From assembly GCA_025359125.1 (NCBI GenBank), contig JANYHI010000068.1, positions 124,001 to 188,000 of the forward strand: a stretch of 64,000 bases of DNA, read 5' to 3'. The notes under the pieces are model-generated. The model worked only from the letters and a program-made list of their open reading frames with translations. It searched no databases and was not told where the DNA came from. This DNA comes from Cytophagales bacterium. Lineage in GTDB: Bacteria; Bacteroidota; Bacteroidia; Cytophagales; Cyclobacteriaceae. Within the stretch, counting starts at the first letter, position 1. Each line of letters starts with the position of its first letter. A program made the translations under genes and the position numbers. Below, piece after piece: positions 35,563 through 45,333 of the stretch.

Positions 35563-38500
35563 ATGTTAGTGCGGCCAAACCATTTCCTTTTAGTTGGCAC
35601 CCTATTTTATTTTATTAGTCATGTTGCATTGAGTCAGTGCCCTTCGGTAGGTTTTACTATAAAACCCAACTCTTGCATTGACGAGAACATCAGCGTATCA
35701 AACCAGTCCTCTTCAGGAACCTATTACTGGGATTTTTGTACTGGAGATTTTAATAATCCCCCGACCGCCCAGTTTCTTTTCTCACTCAGCCAAGCAAATG
35801 GACGACCCGCTCTTGAATTGGTTAAGGATGGTAATAAATGGTTTGGCTTCGTAACGGGAACTTTTAGCAATGTTTTGTATCGATTAGAGTTTGGTAATGG
35901 CCCTGAGAGCTCACCAACTTTTATCGAAAATCTTGGAAGCTTATCCGGAAAATTAAGTAGCCCCGGATCTCTTCGTTTGTTATATGAGAATAATAAATGG
36001 TATGGAATAATTTATAATACCGGATCGGGTGAATTACTCAAGCTAAGTTTTGGCGATAAATTATCAAATTCAATAACAACAACGCTCCTATATACCAATA
36101 CGCCTTATATTAATTCGGGCTTAGCACTAGGAAAAGATCCGGTAAATGGTTGGGTATGCGTGTTAACGACAGGAACTAATCAATTAAGTATTCTACGTTT
36201 AGGAAATACAATTTCCCCCCCTACTTTATCAGATATATTAACATCTCCATCCGTTCCCAATCCGAACAACATTGGCGACATCGATTTGGTGAATAACTGC
36301 GGGAATTGGTTCGGATTTAATAATAATCTTGGTAATAGTAATATGTATCGATTAAGTTTTGGGTCTAATCTGTTTTCCGTACCTGTCATTACCCAAATAG
36401 CATCTATTAATGCTGCAAATCCTGGAAGGTTGAAAATGATAAAGGATGGCGAAGATTATTTTTTGTTAACCACCGCCCTCGATGGCACATTAACTAAATT
36501 TAGCTTCGGTGCCGATTTAAATTCAACCCCTTCTATTGCTGAAGAAGGCTCTCTGGGTGGAGTATTAAAGCCAAATACCTACGGTATTGCCGCAATTAGA
36601 AATGATTCGCGGTGGACTACTCTTGCCCTTCATTCAACTGGTGAGGTATATAAAATTTCGTATCCAGATAATTGCTCGGCAATACCTGCCTCATCTACAT
36701 TAGCTAACCCAAAAGTTAAGTTTAATTCGGCTGGCAATTATTCAATATCACTTGAAGCGTCCTCGGCAGAATTGACCTCCACACTAACTAAGCCTATTGT
36801 GGTTTCGTCTTTAGTTGCGCCTGATATCAACTTTACAAGTCAAAACATTTGCGCGGGTAGTAATATTAATTTTGGCGCTCTAAATCTTAGTGGATCAGTG
36901 GTAGGCTATTCATGGAATTTTGGGGATTCTGGAATATCTAGTCTAGCCAATCCAACTCATACCTATGCCTTAGCTGGCGACTACATTCCATCACTCATAG
37001 TTACAGCCACAAATGGCTGTCAAAACAAAGCGGAGAATTTTTTAACAATTTATAACCAACCTACAGCCGTTTTTATTTTGCCATCATCCGTTACTACTTG
37101 CACCAATCAAAATTACCAATTCGTCAATCAATCAACTTTTGATTTTCCTTCTAACCCCACCTGGCAATGGAATGTTAACGGTAGTAATGTCTCTACCACT
37201 AAAGATTTAACTTCTAATTTTTCTACCACATATTCTCAAACGATACAGCTCACCGCATCCATCCCCGGTTGTTCTTCTCAGTCCACTCAGCTATTTAACG
37301 TGCAACAACAAGGGCCATTGGTAGATTTCACTTTACCACCGAATGGCTGCCAAAGCACTTCTTTATCTTTAACCAACAATACTTCGGGTTCCGTTACTTC
37401 TTATGCTTGGGATTTCGGTGATGGAAACACTTCAACCAGCACCAATGGAATAAATACGTATTCCAACACGGGCACTTACAATATAAAACTCCAAACCAGT
37501 AATGCTGCGGGTTGTCAAAACTCAATAACCAAACCGATTACCATTTATTCTAAGCCACAAGCAAATTTTTCTATAGGTCTCCCACCCTTTTCATGTGCAG
37601 GAACTTCCTCACAATTTACGGATACTACACCATCACCTACAGACAGCAATTTGACCGCCTGGAATTGGAATTTTGGAAATAGCAATAATGGGACATCTAC
37701 TTTTAAGAATCCAACGTATACCTATCCTACTTCTAACAATTACAATGTTTCACTTACCGTAGGCACTAACTTTGGGTGCGGTGCAACTGTTCAAAAGTCA
37801 ATTACAATTTCTCCTTCACCGGTTGCTTCCTTTACAAACAGTGCCGCGTGTGTTAATCAGGTAACGCAATTCACCGATGCTTCTTCAGGTAGTATACAAT
37901 CACGCCAATGGCAAATTCAAGGAAATATTTTTAGTGCGCCCAACCCACAGTTTGCTTTTTCTTCTTCCAACACTTTTCCAGTGCAGCTAACCGTTACGGG
38001 AACAAATGGTTGTATCAATCAAATCAGCAAAAACATACTAGTTCCAATTGCACCTACTTTAGATTTCACCGTTCAAGTACCCTGTGCAAATAGCCCTACT
38101 GCCTTTACAGAAGTAACCAACTCTGTTGACCCTGTTGTTTCTCGAGGTTGGGTATTTGGTAGCCTTGCCAACGGAAGTGGAAGTCCTGCACAGTTCTCTT
38201 TTCCAACTCCCAACACTTACTTAGTTAAGTTAAACTCAACGAGGCAGTCTGGATGTGTGTACACTGTTTCTAAAAATGTGTCGATCATAAGCCCGCCCAT
38301 CGCAGATTTTACAACTAGTATTGACGCAGGCCCCGCGCCATTGAATGTTTCTTTTGTTAATAACTCCATTCAGGCAACTTCTTATCAATGGATGTTTGGA
38401 GATAAAAATAATTCGGTGTCTGCTCTTATAAATCCGGCATTCATCTTTTCAGATTTGGATGATTATACTGTACAACTAAAAGCCTCAAATGCATTTAATT

Positions 38501-39108
38501 GTAGCAACACATTTTCGCGCATTATCAACGTGGTGATCCCAAAAATTGATTTGATCATGAATGACTTTTATTTGACTAACGATCCTAGCGGTGCAGCGCA
38601 GCCTACCATCAGCATTCTCAGTAAAAGCAATGTAACCGTGACAGATCCGGTTGTGCTGCTCACTTCTTCTGATGGGGCGCAGGTAAAAAAGAAAATTATT
38701 GGAACATTGAAACCTAATCAGGAATTGATTCAACAATTGGATTTTTTAATTGTGCCAAGAGCCTCCAATTACTTGTGTGCCGAAGTGCTTGCACCGGGAG
38801 ATGTTGATTTATTTCAAAACAGAAAATGCCTTACCCTTACCGGAGATGAAATTCTTTTTGTCCCTTTCCCCAACCCGGCAAAGGAACAACTTAATTTAGA
38901 TTGGATTAGCGCTGATGGAAGCGATGTTTCTTTTCAAGTGATCAACAGCACCGGAAGTATTTTTTTACAGCAGTCGGTATCTGGAATTCTAAAAGGAATC
39001 AATCGGCTGGCGATCAATACAAGTAATCTTGCTGCCGGCATTTACTTCATTCGATTTAAGGATTCTAAAAAGGACAAGGCATTCAACTTTATTGTGTTGG
39101 GAAATTGA
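35563..39108 (+). CDS. PKD-repeat surface protein with T9SS C-terminal sorting domain
   Basis: An 1181-residue exported protein. A signal segment (MLVRPNHFLLVGTLFYFISHVALSQ) is followed by a region of about 370 residues with repeated beta-propeller-like units (LxFGxxLxSxPxI). A series of PKD-type domains comes next, each with a motif such as SYAWDFGDGNTSTS, YSWNFGDSGISS or YQWMFGDKNNS followed by TYNIKL-like strands. The last 80 residues (FPNPAKEQLNLDW, then NTSNLAAGIYFIRF) form a type A sorting domain for type IX secretion. It is likely displayed or released at the cell surface, possibly as an adhesin. It follows the SDR gene by only 4 bases. Confidence 0.9.
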   Translation: MLVRPNHFLLVGTLFYFISHVALSQCPSVGFTIKPNSCIDENISVSNQSSSGTYYWDFCTGDFNNPPTAQFLFSLSQANGRPALELVKDGNKWFGFVTGTFSNVLYRLEFGNGPESSPTFIENLGSLSGKLSSPGSLRLLYENNKWYGIIYNTGSGELLKLSFGDKLSNSITTTLLYTNTPYINSGLALGKDPVNGWVCVLTTGTNQLSILRLGNTISPPTLSDILTSPSVPNPNNIGDIDLVNNCGNWFGFNNNLGNSNMYRLSFGSNLFSVPVITQIASINAANPGRLKMIKDGEDYFLLTTALDGTLTKFSFGADLNSTPSIAEEGSLGGVLKPNTYGIAAIRNDSRWTTLALHSTGEVYKISYPDNCSAIPASSTLANPKVKFNSAGNYSISLEASSAELTSTLTKPIVVSSLVAPDINFTSQNICAGSNINFGALNLSGSVVGYSWNFGDSGISSLANPTHTYALAGDYIPSLIVTATNGCQNKAENFLTIYNQPTAVFILPSSVTTCTNQNYQFVNQSTFDFPSNPTWQWNVNGSNVSTTKDLTSNFSTTYSQTIQLTASIPGCSSQSTQLFNVQQQGPLVDFTLPPNGCQSTSLSLTNNTSGSVTSYAWDFGDGNTSTSTNGINTYSNTGTYNIKLQTSNAAGCQNSITKPITIYSKPQANFSIGLPPFSCAGTSSQFTDTTPSPTDSNLTAWNWNFGNSNNGTSTFKNPTYTYPTSNNYNVSLTVGTNFGCGATVQKSITISPSPVASFTNSAACVNQVTQFTDASSGSIQSRQWQIQGNIFSAPNPQFAFSSSNTFPVQLTVTGTNGCINQISKNILVPIAPTLDFTVQVPCANSPTAFTEVTNSVDPVVSRGWVFGSLANGSGSPAQFSFPTPNTYLVKLNSTRQSGCVYTVSKNVSIISPPIADFTTSIDAGPAPLNVSFVNNSIQATSYQWMFGDKNNSVSALINPAFIFSDLDDYTVQLKASNAFNCSNTFSRIINVVIPKIDLIMNDFYLTNDPSGAAQPTISILSKSNVTVTDPVVLLTSSDGAQVKKKIIGTLKPNQELIQQLDFLIVPRASNYLCAEVLAPGDVDLFQNRKCLTLTGDEILFVPFPNPAKEQLNLDWISADGSDVSFQVINSTGSIFLQQSVSGILKGINRLAINTSNLAAGIYFIRFKDSKKDKAFNFIVLGN

Positions 39109-39203
39109 TTTTGTCTCTCCGGTAAAAAGTCAACACAAATTTCTAACTTTAAGGCTTAGCGCACTATGTTCGCCTTGTAAAGTATATAAACTTAATAAAG
39201 TAA

Positions 39204-39671
39204 ATGAAAGTAAAACTGGATGTTACGGACAGAAAAATTTTAGAAATTCTACAGGCTAATTCCAACATAACCAACGCACAGCTTGCTTTAGAGATTGGGC
39301 TATCGCCTGCGCCAACGCTGGAACGAGTGAAAAAGCTCGAAAATCAGGGTGTGATAAAAAGTTATCATGCTACTGTAAGTTTAGAAAGCGTAGGCTTAGG
39401 TGTTTCAACTTTTGTTACCGTTTCGCTGAAAGGCCATAACAAAGAAAATATTCATAAATTCATTAAAGAAATTAAAGACATACCCGAGGTAGTAGAGTGC
39501 CACCACGTAACAGGTCAATCTGATTTTATTTTGAAGATGGTGTCTTCCGATATTCCGGCTTATCAAAATCTGATGCTGGAAAAATTATCGAATATTGAAG
39601 TGGTCGATAATATGCAAACCACCATTATCCTTTCTACTTTTAAAGACAGCAAATCCGTTCCATTGCCATGA
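39204..39671 (+). CDS. Lrp/AsnC-family transcriptional regulator
   Basis: A 155-residue regulator of normal family length. Residues 1-60 form the helix-turn-helix domain (VTDRKILEILQANSNITNAQLALEIGLSPAPTLERVKKLE), and residues 70-140 the RAM ligand-binding domain (VSLKGHNKENIHKFIKEI, then EVVECHHVTGQSDFILKM). Such proteins bind amino acids and control amino-acid metabolism as octamers. Its stop overlaps the start of a PyrR-like gene (ATGA), implying coupled translation. The effector is unknown. Confidence 0.93.
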   Translation: MKVKLDVTDRKILEILQANSNITNAQLALEIGLSPAPTLERVKKLENQGVIKSYHATVSLESVGLGVSTFVTVSLKGHNKENIHKFIKEIKDIPEVVECHHVTGQSDFILKMVSSDIPAYQNLMLEKLSNIEVVDNMQTTIILSTFKDSKSVPLP

Positions 39672-40180
39672 GTGAAGTGGTCACTGATAAAACATTAATC
39701 TTAGATGATTCTCAGATCAAGCAAAAGATAAGGCGCATCGCGTATGAAATCTTTGAAAATAATTTCAAAGAAAAATCAATTGTTGTTGCGGGTATCGATG
39801 GTCAGGGATACTCTTTCGCTAAGTTAATTTCAAAAGAGTTAACTTCTATTTCTCGGGTAAGTGTAACGGTTGCTAAAATAACCGTTAATAAAATGGCTAC
39901 CGAACAAAGTGAGGTGTCGGTAGATATTTCAGCGAAAGAAATAAAAAAGAGATGCATTATTTTAGTAGACGATGTACTCAATACAGGCCGCACTTTGGCA
40001 TTTGCTTTAAAACCTTTTTTAGAGATGGGAGTGAAGAAAATAGAAGTGGCTGTTTTGGTTAACAGAAGCAACACACTTTTTCCGGTTATGCCCACCTATA
40101 CTGGTTATGAGCTTACCACTACATTGAAAGATCACGTGGAAGTTAAGCTAGGAAAAGAAAGCGCGGTATATTTACTCTAA
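39668..40180 (+). CDS. PyrR-like phosphoribosyltransferase
   Basis: A 170-residue protein with the PRPP-binding loop CIILVDDVLNTGRTLAFAL and the downstream VAVLVNRSNTLFPVMPTYTGYEL region, both close to PyrR. PyrR binds pyr mRNA and/or has uracil phosphoribosyltransferase activity. Here there is no adjacent pyrimidine gene; the partner is an Lrp regulator overlapping by 4 bases. It may be a salvage enzyme or a regulator; neither is shown by sequence alone. No other domain is fused. Confidence 0.85.
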   Translation: MSEVVTDKTLILDDSQIKQKIRRIAYEIFENNFKEKSIVVAGIDGQGYSFAKLISKELTSISRVSVTVAKITVNKMATEQSEVSVDISAKEIKKRCIILVDDVLNTGRTLAFALKPFLEMGVKKIEVAVLVNRSNTLFPVMPTYTGYELTTTLKDHVEVKLGKESAVYLL

Positions 40181-40190
40181 TTGGGAAACA

Positions 40191-40214
40191 AGTTGCCGGT
40201 TAGCAGTTGCCGGT
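40191..40214. repeat. Short direct repeat in the gap before panB
   Basis: AGTTGCCGGT occurs twice with a 14-base period (40191-40200 and 40205-40214), flanked by similar GGGAAAC segments on both sides. Comparable short tandem tracts occur in intergenic regions of many Bacteroidetes. No function is proposed. Confidence 0.5.
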
Positions 40215-40251
40215 GAATGGGAAACCAAAACCAAAACTGGGAATCTTACAT

Positions 40252-41073
40252 ATGTCAGTACATAAAAAAATCGAATTGAAGCGCGTGACTACCCATCAAC
40301 TTCAGGAGATGAAGAAGAAGGGTGAAAAAATTGCCATGCTTACCGCTTACGATTATAGCATGGCAAAGCTTATTGACGGAGCAGGAGTAGACATTATTTT
40401 GGTAGGCGACTCCGCCTCAAACGTTATGGCCGGTAACGAAACTACTTTGCCTATTACACTTGATCAAATGATCTACCATGCCAGTTCGGTAATTAAAGCT
40501 GTGAAGAGAGCGCTAGTAGTGGTTGATATTCCGTTTGGATATTATCAAGGAAGCTCCGGAGAAGCATTGCGGTCGTCCATTCGCATCATGAAAGAATCGG
40601 GAGCCCATGCGGTAAAAATTGAAGGGGGCAGTGAAGTAAAAGATTCTGTTCTTAGAATTCTGAGTGCGGGCGTGCCTGTGATGGGCCATTTAGGATTGAC
40701 ACCACAATCAATTTATAAATTTGGAACTTACACGGTAAGAGCACGCGAAGAAGCGGAGGCAAATAAATTAGTAGAAGATGCCTTGCTGTTACAAGAGTGC
40801 GGCTGCTTTGGTATTGTACTGGAAAAAATTCCTGCTGAGTTAGCGAAGAAAGTAGCATCTCAATTAGAAATTCCAGTAATCGGTATTGGTGCGGGGCCAG
40901 ATGTAGACGGCCAAGTATTAGTAATGCAAGACATGCTTGGGATTACCACAGAGTTTAAACCTCGTTTTCTGCGTAGGTATGCCGATTTAAGCACTGTTAT
41001 CACCAAGGCAGTGAATAAATATGTGGAAGATGTAAAGGCAAAGGAATTTCCCAACCAAGAAGAGAAGTATTGA
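40252..41073 (+). CDS. panB: 3-methyl-2-oxobutanoate hydroxymethyltransferase
   Basis: PanB transfers a hydroxymethyl group from methylene-tetrahydrofolate to 2-oxoisovalerate, the first committed step of pantothenate (CoA) synthesis. The ORF track's start at 40207 lies in repeat sequence; the ATG at 40252 gives the family start ([17 protein letters not shown]) and 273 residues. [37 protein letters not shown] with the metal-binding Asp, [15 protein letters not shown] and PVIGIGAG are all present. The HEPN gene starts 3 bases after the stop, so readthrough transcription is likely. Other pan genes are not in the window. Confidence 0.95.
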   Translation: MSVHKKIELKRVTTHQLQEMKKKGEKIAMLTAYDYSMAKLIDGAGVDIILVGDSASNVMAGNETTLPITLDQMIYHASSVIKAVKRALVVVDIPFGYYQGSSGEALRSSIRIMKESGAHAVKIEGGSEVKDSVLRILSAGVPVMGHLGLTPQSIYKFGTYTVRAREEAEANKLVEDALLLQECGCFGIVLEKIPAELAKKVASQLEIPVIGIGAGPDVDGQVLVMQDMLGITTEFKPRFLRRYADLSTVITKAVNKYVEDVKAKEFPNQEEKY

Positions 41074-41076
41074 CTC

Positions 41077-41454
41077 ATGGATATCGAAAAGCAAATTGAA
41101 TACTGGAAAGAAGGTGCCATTTCTGATTTAGAGTCAGTTGAAATATTGATTCAAAATAAAAAAATACTTAACGGCTTATTCTTTTGTCATCTTGTTTTAG
41201 AAAAGTCGTTGAAAGCTCATTATGTGAAAGTCTTTGAACAGATACCCCCTCGCACTCATAATTTAATTTGGCTCTGTGATCAAATTAAAATAAAAATCGA
41301 GGTTGCTGATAAAGAGTTTTTGGGCATTTTATCCAAGTATCAATTGGAAGGTAGATATCCAGGGTATGATCCTATCTTACCTAGTCACGAAAAAATTTTG
41401 CTATATTTAGAATCGACTAGAAAAATCACTACGTGGCTGATCAATCAATTGTAG
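41077..41454 (+). CDS. HEPN-domain protein of a HEPN/MNT pair
   Basis: A 125-residue all-helical protein of the HEPN type. LVLEKSLKAHYVKVFEQIPPRTHNLIWLCDQI is the conserved central helix-turn region. Classical toxic HEPN RNases carry R-x4-6-H; here I see R-T-H (one residue between) and no other R-x4-6-H, so ribonuclease activity is doubtful. It overlaps the downstream nucleotidyltransferase gene by 22 bases, the standard arrangement of HEPN/MNT toxin-antitoxin or nucleotidyl-transfer modules. It sits between two housekeeping genes, panB and icd. Confidence 0.85.
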   Translation: MDIEKQIEYWKEGAISDLESVEILIQNKKILNGLFFCHLVLEKSLKAHYVKVFEQIPPRTHNLIWLCDQIKIKIEVADKEFLGILSKYQLEGRYPGYDPILPSHEKILLYLESTRKITTWLINQL

Positions 41455-41753
41455 ACAAGGTAAAGCAATATGTTTTGCTTTTAAGAAAAAATGGTGTTGA
41501 TGTCGCCAAAACATATCTATATGGAAGTTTTGTTACTGGTAAAATGCACAAAGACAGTGACATTGATGTGCTCATTGTTTCAAAACAATTTGATGAAGAA
41601 AATGACCAATTAGCAGGAAAAGCCTGGAGACTAGTATCGCAAATTGACAGCAGGATAGAGCCATTTGTCATTGGATTAAATCGCTTTATGACAGATGATA
41701 TTTCTCCCCTTCTCCATAGCATTAGAAATGAAGGTGAAGAAATTATCGTTTAG
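41433..41753 (+). CDS. MNT-type minimal nucleotidyltransferase
   Basis: A 106-residue nucleotidyltransferase of the pol-beta superfamily. The active-site motif GSFVTGKMHKDSDIDVLIV contains the GS pair and the D-x-D metal ligands (D at the two DSDID positions). It uses a GTG start inside the HEPN gene, implying coupled translation. In characterised pairs such as MntA/HepT the enzyme AMPylates its HEPN partner and neutralises it. Whether this pair behaves so is inference, because the HEPN motif is atypical. Confidence 0.87.
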   Translation: MADQSIVDKVKQYVLLLRKNGVDVAKTYLYGSFVTGKMHKDSDIDVLIVSKQFDEENDQLAGKAWRLVSQIDSRIEPFVIGLNRFMTDDISPLLHSIRNEGEEIIV

Positions 41754-41828
41754 CTCAATTTCGACAGCTATTTTTTCTAATTTTAAGTCAGTTTACCCAT
41801 TTAAAATTCATACGTTAAATATTAAGCA

Positions 41829-43055
41829 ATGAGCGATCAGAAAATCACCATTCACAACGGAAAATTAACAGTGCCAGATAGTCCTACTATTCCTTTTATT
41901 GAAGGCGATGGAACAGGTGTAGATATTTGGCCAGCATCTAAACTTGTTTTTGATGCAGCTGTAGAAAAAGCCTATAAAGGCAAACGTAAAATTAACTGGA
42001 AAGAAGTATTGGCAGGAGAGAAGGCTTTCAACAAAACCGGAAACTGGATGCCAGAAGAAACCTTAACTGCTTTTAGAGAATATTTAGTAGGCATTAAAGG
42101 CCCCTTAACGACACCTGTTGGCGGAGGCATTCGTTCGTTAAATGTTGCGCTTCGTCAAGATTTAGATTTGTATGCGTGTGTTCGCCCGGTGCGTTGGTTT
42201 AAGGGAGTTCCTTCTCCTGTAAAAGAGCCACACAAAACAGATATGGTTATCTTCCGCGAGAATACTGAAGATATTTATGCAGGTATCGAATTTCAGGAAG
42301 GCTCAGAAGACAATAAAAAATTCTTAAACTTTTTTAAAGAAACGTTCCCTAAGCAATACAAGAAAATTCGTTTTCCGGAAACTTCTGGTATTGGTATCAA
42401 ACCAGTTTCAAAAGAAGGAACAGAGCGCTTGGTACGTGCAGCCATTAAATTTGCTATCGAGCAAAAGAAGCCTAATGTTACGCTCGTACACAAAGGCAAC
42501 ATCATGAAATTTACCGAAGGCGGTTTCCGCGATTGGGGATATGCCTTAGCTAAAAATGAATTTGGCGCGGTTGAAATTGATGGAGGGCCATGGATGGAAA
42601 TCAACCACAACGGTCATAAAATTGTGGTGAAGGATTCTATTGCTGATGCTTTTCTTCAGCAAATACTTTTGCGCCCCGATGAATATTCAGTAGTAGCCAC
42701 CTTAAACCTTAATGGAGATTATATTTCTGATGCGCTTGCAGCCATTGTAGGCGGCATTGGAATTGCCCCAGGCGGAAACATAAACTACATTACAGGCTTT
42801 GCAATCTTTGAAGCAACACACGGCACAGCGCCAAAATATGCGGGGCAGGATAAAGTAAATCCAGGATCAGTAATTCTTTCGGGTGTGATGATGCTTGAAT
42901 ATATGGGCTGGCAAGAGGCTGCTGATTTAATTATTAAAGGATTAGATGGAGCCATTTCTTCTAAGAAAGTAACCTACGATTTCCACCGCCAAATGGAAGG
43001 AGCTACACTTTTAAAGTGTTCTGAATTTGGTAAGGAGATTGTGAAGAATATGTAA
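41829..43055 (+). CDS. icd: NADP-dependent isocitrate dehydrogenase
   Basis: A 408-residue TCA-cycle enzyme of the E. coli Icd type that oxidises isocitrate to 2-oxoglutarate. [31 protein letters not shown] (with the Ser phosphorylated in enteric Icd), [40 protein letters not shown] and [13 protein letters not shown] are intact. NADP specificity is assumed from family type. A strong terminator follows 25 bases past the stop. The upstream gap of 75 bases suggests its own promoter, though I found no clear -7 element. Confidence 0.96.
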   Translation: MSDQKITIHNGKLTVPDSPTIPFIEGDGTGVDIWPASKLVFDAAVEKAYKGKRKINWKEVLAGEKAFNKTGNWMPEETLTAFREYLVGIKGPLTTPVGGGIRSLNVALRQDLDLYACVRPVRWFKGVPSPVKEPHKTDMVIFRENTEDIYAGIEFQEGSEDNKKFLNFFKETFPKQYKKIRFPETSGIGIKPVSKEGTERLVRAAIKFAIEQKKPNVTLVHKGNIMKFTEGGFRDWGYALAKNEFGAVEIDGGPWMEINHNGHKIVVKDSIADAFLQQILLRPDEYSVVATLNLNGDYISDALAAIVGGIGIAPGGNINYITGFAIFEATHGTAPKYAGQDKVNPGSVILSGVMMLEYMGWQEAADLIIKGLDGAISSKKVTYDFHRQMEGATLLKCSEFGKEIVKNM

Positions 43056-43080
43056 AACCAGCTTAATATTTTTTATGAAG

Positions 43081-43109
43081 AGCCTGAGGAAATAAACCTC
43101 AGGCTTTTT
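43081..43109 (+). terminator. Rho-independent terminator after icd
   Basis: AGCCTGAGG (43081-43089) and CCTCAGGCT (43097-43105) form a perfect 9-bp stem with loop AAATAAA, followed by TTTTC. It lies between icd and the convergent OmpA-family gene and may serve both, though the T-tract favours the plus strand. Confidence 0.9.
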
Positions 43110-43120
43110 CTTTATAATGA

Positions 43121-45169
43121 TTATTTTTTCGTGATTTTAAATTCCACTCTCCGATTCATCTTCTTGTGTTCTTCTGTATCGTTTTTTTCGCGAGGCTGCG
43201 AAGCTCCATAGCCACGCCCCACTATTCTTTTGCCAGCAATCTCTTGTTTCTCTAGATATTTCTTTACGGCTTCTACGCGGTCTTGTGAAAGTTTCATTAA
43301 AGAAGTAGCGGTTCCAACATTATCGGTATGGCCCGCCAATTCAATATGAATGTTAGGATTTTCTTTTAATATCGTGGCCAGCCGATCTAATTCAGGGAAT
43401 GATTCGGCTCTCAGAATTGGCTTGCCTTGCTCAAAGAAAATATTGTTAAGTTGTAAAGTTTCTCCAATTTCAATAGGAATCAAGTATAAATCTTTTTGTA
43501 CTTCTGTGTATTCATGAATCATTCCAAACTCCAAGTTTTCATTTACAGATAAATATCCTTTTGCCGCAGCATGAAGACCATAGTTTGCTCCCGATTGTAA
43601 CACCACACGGAACTCTCCCGTGGTGGGATTGGAGTTTGCTTCAGCTACTTCTTTACCACTTCCAAGATCATCCAACAAAACTTCTGCGGATACGGGTTTT
43701 TTAGTTTTGGCGTTAAGTGTCTTTCCTAATAGTAAAGCAACAGGCTCTGGTTTAGCTTGTGTGGGTAGGCGAAGGCGAAGGATATCTGCTTTGCCCAATG
43801 AATTTTCGCTGCTGACAATATAAGCGTAGTCACCCGAGGCCGGCAAGGTATAGTATGCATCAAATTGCGATGTGTTTATTTGTGGCCCTAAGTTTAGCGG
43901 TTCAGTCCATTTGTCCCAACCCTTGCCTAAACGCTTTGCCATAAAAATATCATGATTGCCAAAACCAGGTCTTCCATCTGTAGAAAAATACAACGTTCTA
44001 CCATCAGCACTTAAAAACGGACTTACCTCACTAGCGGCTGTATTAATGGAAGGACCCAAATTTATGGCTTCGCCCCACGTTCCATTTCTATCTTGCAACG
44101 AAATGTAAATATCCTTTTCATCAATTTTTTCATTATAGTAAAGGTTACTCTTATTCTTTATTGCAAACAATAGAGCCTTGCCATCGGATGAGAGCTGAGA
44201 CTCTTGGTGAGTGGCTTCGTTGGTATAACTCAATCCTAAATCGATCATTTCAGACCATCCTGTTTCAGTACGATTTCTGGTAACAAATTTATCTGATCGA
44301 GGAAATAGTATACTATTATTGTCGGCACTTACAGAGGCCATGTTATCTACCTTTTCTGAATTGATTGGCCTGCCGGGGTTGACAGCGGTGTTCCATTTAC
44401 CATCACTATAAGTTGAGATCCAAATATCTTCACCATCTTCCACTCCGCCTGTATTGTATTCATATTTTTGGCGCGTGAAATATAGCGTTTGTCCATCAGC
44501 AGAAATTTTTGGAGAGAGGTCGTCTGCGGTTGTATTAATCGCTGCTCCCAAATTCTCTTTCACCAATCCGTTAGGCATGTTATCAATCAACTTAATTTTA
44601 TTCTCTTGAATAAAATCAATATAGTTTACCTCCAGCACCATGTTGGTGTAGTTTAAAAATCCGGCTACAAATCCAGCATCAATAAGTTTTTTTGATTCTA
44701 TTAATTCTCCGTTAAGTAAACATTTTACGATTCCATCTTTTCGTTCCACACGTAAAATATTTGCTTCGCCAAGCGGTTTTATTTTTGCAATTTGAACCCA
44801 CTGCCCGGTTCCTTTTGTGGCAAAAATATAATACCCATTAGTGGTGATAATAAATTCATTATAGCTGTCGCCATTTTTGCCCCAATAAAACCCGAACCCA
44901 TTATTTATAGATCCACTTTGTTGAACAATCGATGCTTCCAAGATAAAATCTTTGCGTACATCGAAAAATGTTGGCATTTGAGTAAACTTACCCTTCGATT
45001 CATTGAAGGTAGTAAGAATGTATTTTGACGATTCAATCTTTCTGTCGCAATCTGCATCGGTTTCCATTGACCATCGGTTGCTATTATCGTCAAAGGTTTC
45101 ATGAAATTGAGCTAGTGTTATAAAAGGAAAGGAAATGGACCAGAAGACTAGAATGAAGAGTTTACGCAT
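43121..45169 (-). CDS. OmpA-family protein with PD40 beta-propeller repeats
   Basis: The ORF track starts at 45403, but the signal peptide (MRKLFILVFWSISFPFITLAQ) begins at the ATG at 45169, leaving 682 residues. After an N-terminal beta-sandwich region of about 160 residues come PD40-type repeats (LSPKISADGQTLYFTRQKY, VSPFLSADGRTLYFSTDGRPG), then a carboxypeptidase-regulatory-like region (LLGKTLNAKTKKPVSAEVLLDD), then the OmpA C-terminal domain (NIFFEQGKPILRAESFPELDRL, HIELAGHTDNVGT, RVVGRGYG-like, NRRVEF). It should bind peptidoglycan and anchor an outer-membrane or T9SS/gliding-associated complex. It is divergent from the CHAT gene. Confidence 0.92.
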   Translation of the reverse strand: MRKLFILVFWSISFPFITLAQFHETFDDNSNRWSMETDADCDRKIESSKYILTTFNESKGKFTQMPTFFDVRKDFILEASIVQQSGSINNGFGFYWGKNGDSYNEFIITTNGYYIFATKGTGQWVQIAKIKPLGEANILRVERKDGIVKCLLNGELIESKKLIDAGFVAGFLNYTNMVLEVNYIDFIQENKIKLIDNMPNGLVKENLGAAINTTADDLSPKISADGQTLYFTRQKYEYNTGGVEDGEDIWISTYSDGKWNTAVNPGRPINSEKVDNMASVSADNNSILFPRSDKFVTRNRTETGWSEMIDLGLSYTNEATHQESQLSSDGKALLFAIKNKSNLYYNEKIDEKDIYISLQDRNGTWGEAINLGPSINTAASEVSPFLSADGRTLYFSTDGRPGFGNHDIFMAKRLGKGWDKWTEPLNLGPQINTSQFDAYYTLPASGDYAYIVSSENSLGKADILRLRLPTQAKPEPVALLLGKTLNAKTKKPVSAEVLLDDLGSGKEVAEANSNPTTGEFRVVLQSGANYGLHAAAKGYLSVNENLEFGMIHEYTEVQKDLYLIPIEIGETLQLNNIFFEQGKPILRAESFPELDRLATILKENPNIHIELAGHTDNVGTATSLMKLSQDRVEAVKKYLEKQEIAGKRIVGRGYGASQPREKNDTEEHKKMNRRVEFKITKK

Positions 45170-45333
45170 ATTGAAAGTGTAAATTTTGTGGAAAGGTTGA
45201 CAAATGAACTGGAAAACAAAATAACTCTTTTCTATGATTTTTTTATCCGTAGCAGTACGGATATTAATTACAGTATTTATGGTATTATTTTCTATGCAGG
45301 AATACTGCATCTTGCAAATCCTTATCATCGTAC
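45170..45333. promoter_or_regulatory. Divergent regulatory region with two short inverted repeats
   Basis: The 164 bases between the OmpA-family and CHAT genes contain ATCCGT-agcagt-ACGGAT (45245-45262) and TGCAG-GAATA-CTGCA (45295-45309). Both are perfect but short. They could be regulator sites for the two divergent genes. No clear -7/-33 pair was identified for the plus-strand gene. Confidence 0.35.

Noticed and set aside
40207-40251. ORF-track N-terminal extension of PanB
   Set aside because: It reads through the AGTTGCCGGT repeat tract; the family N-terminus starts at 40252.
41829-43055. Isopropylmalate dehydrogenase as identity of the icd gene
   Set aside because: The [13 protein letters not shown] and [13 protein letters not shown] motifs and the 408-residue length fit Icd, and no leu genes are nearby.
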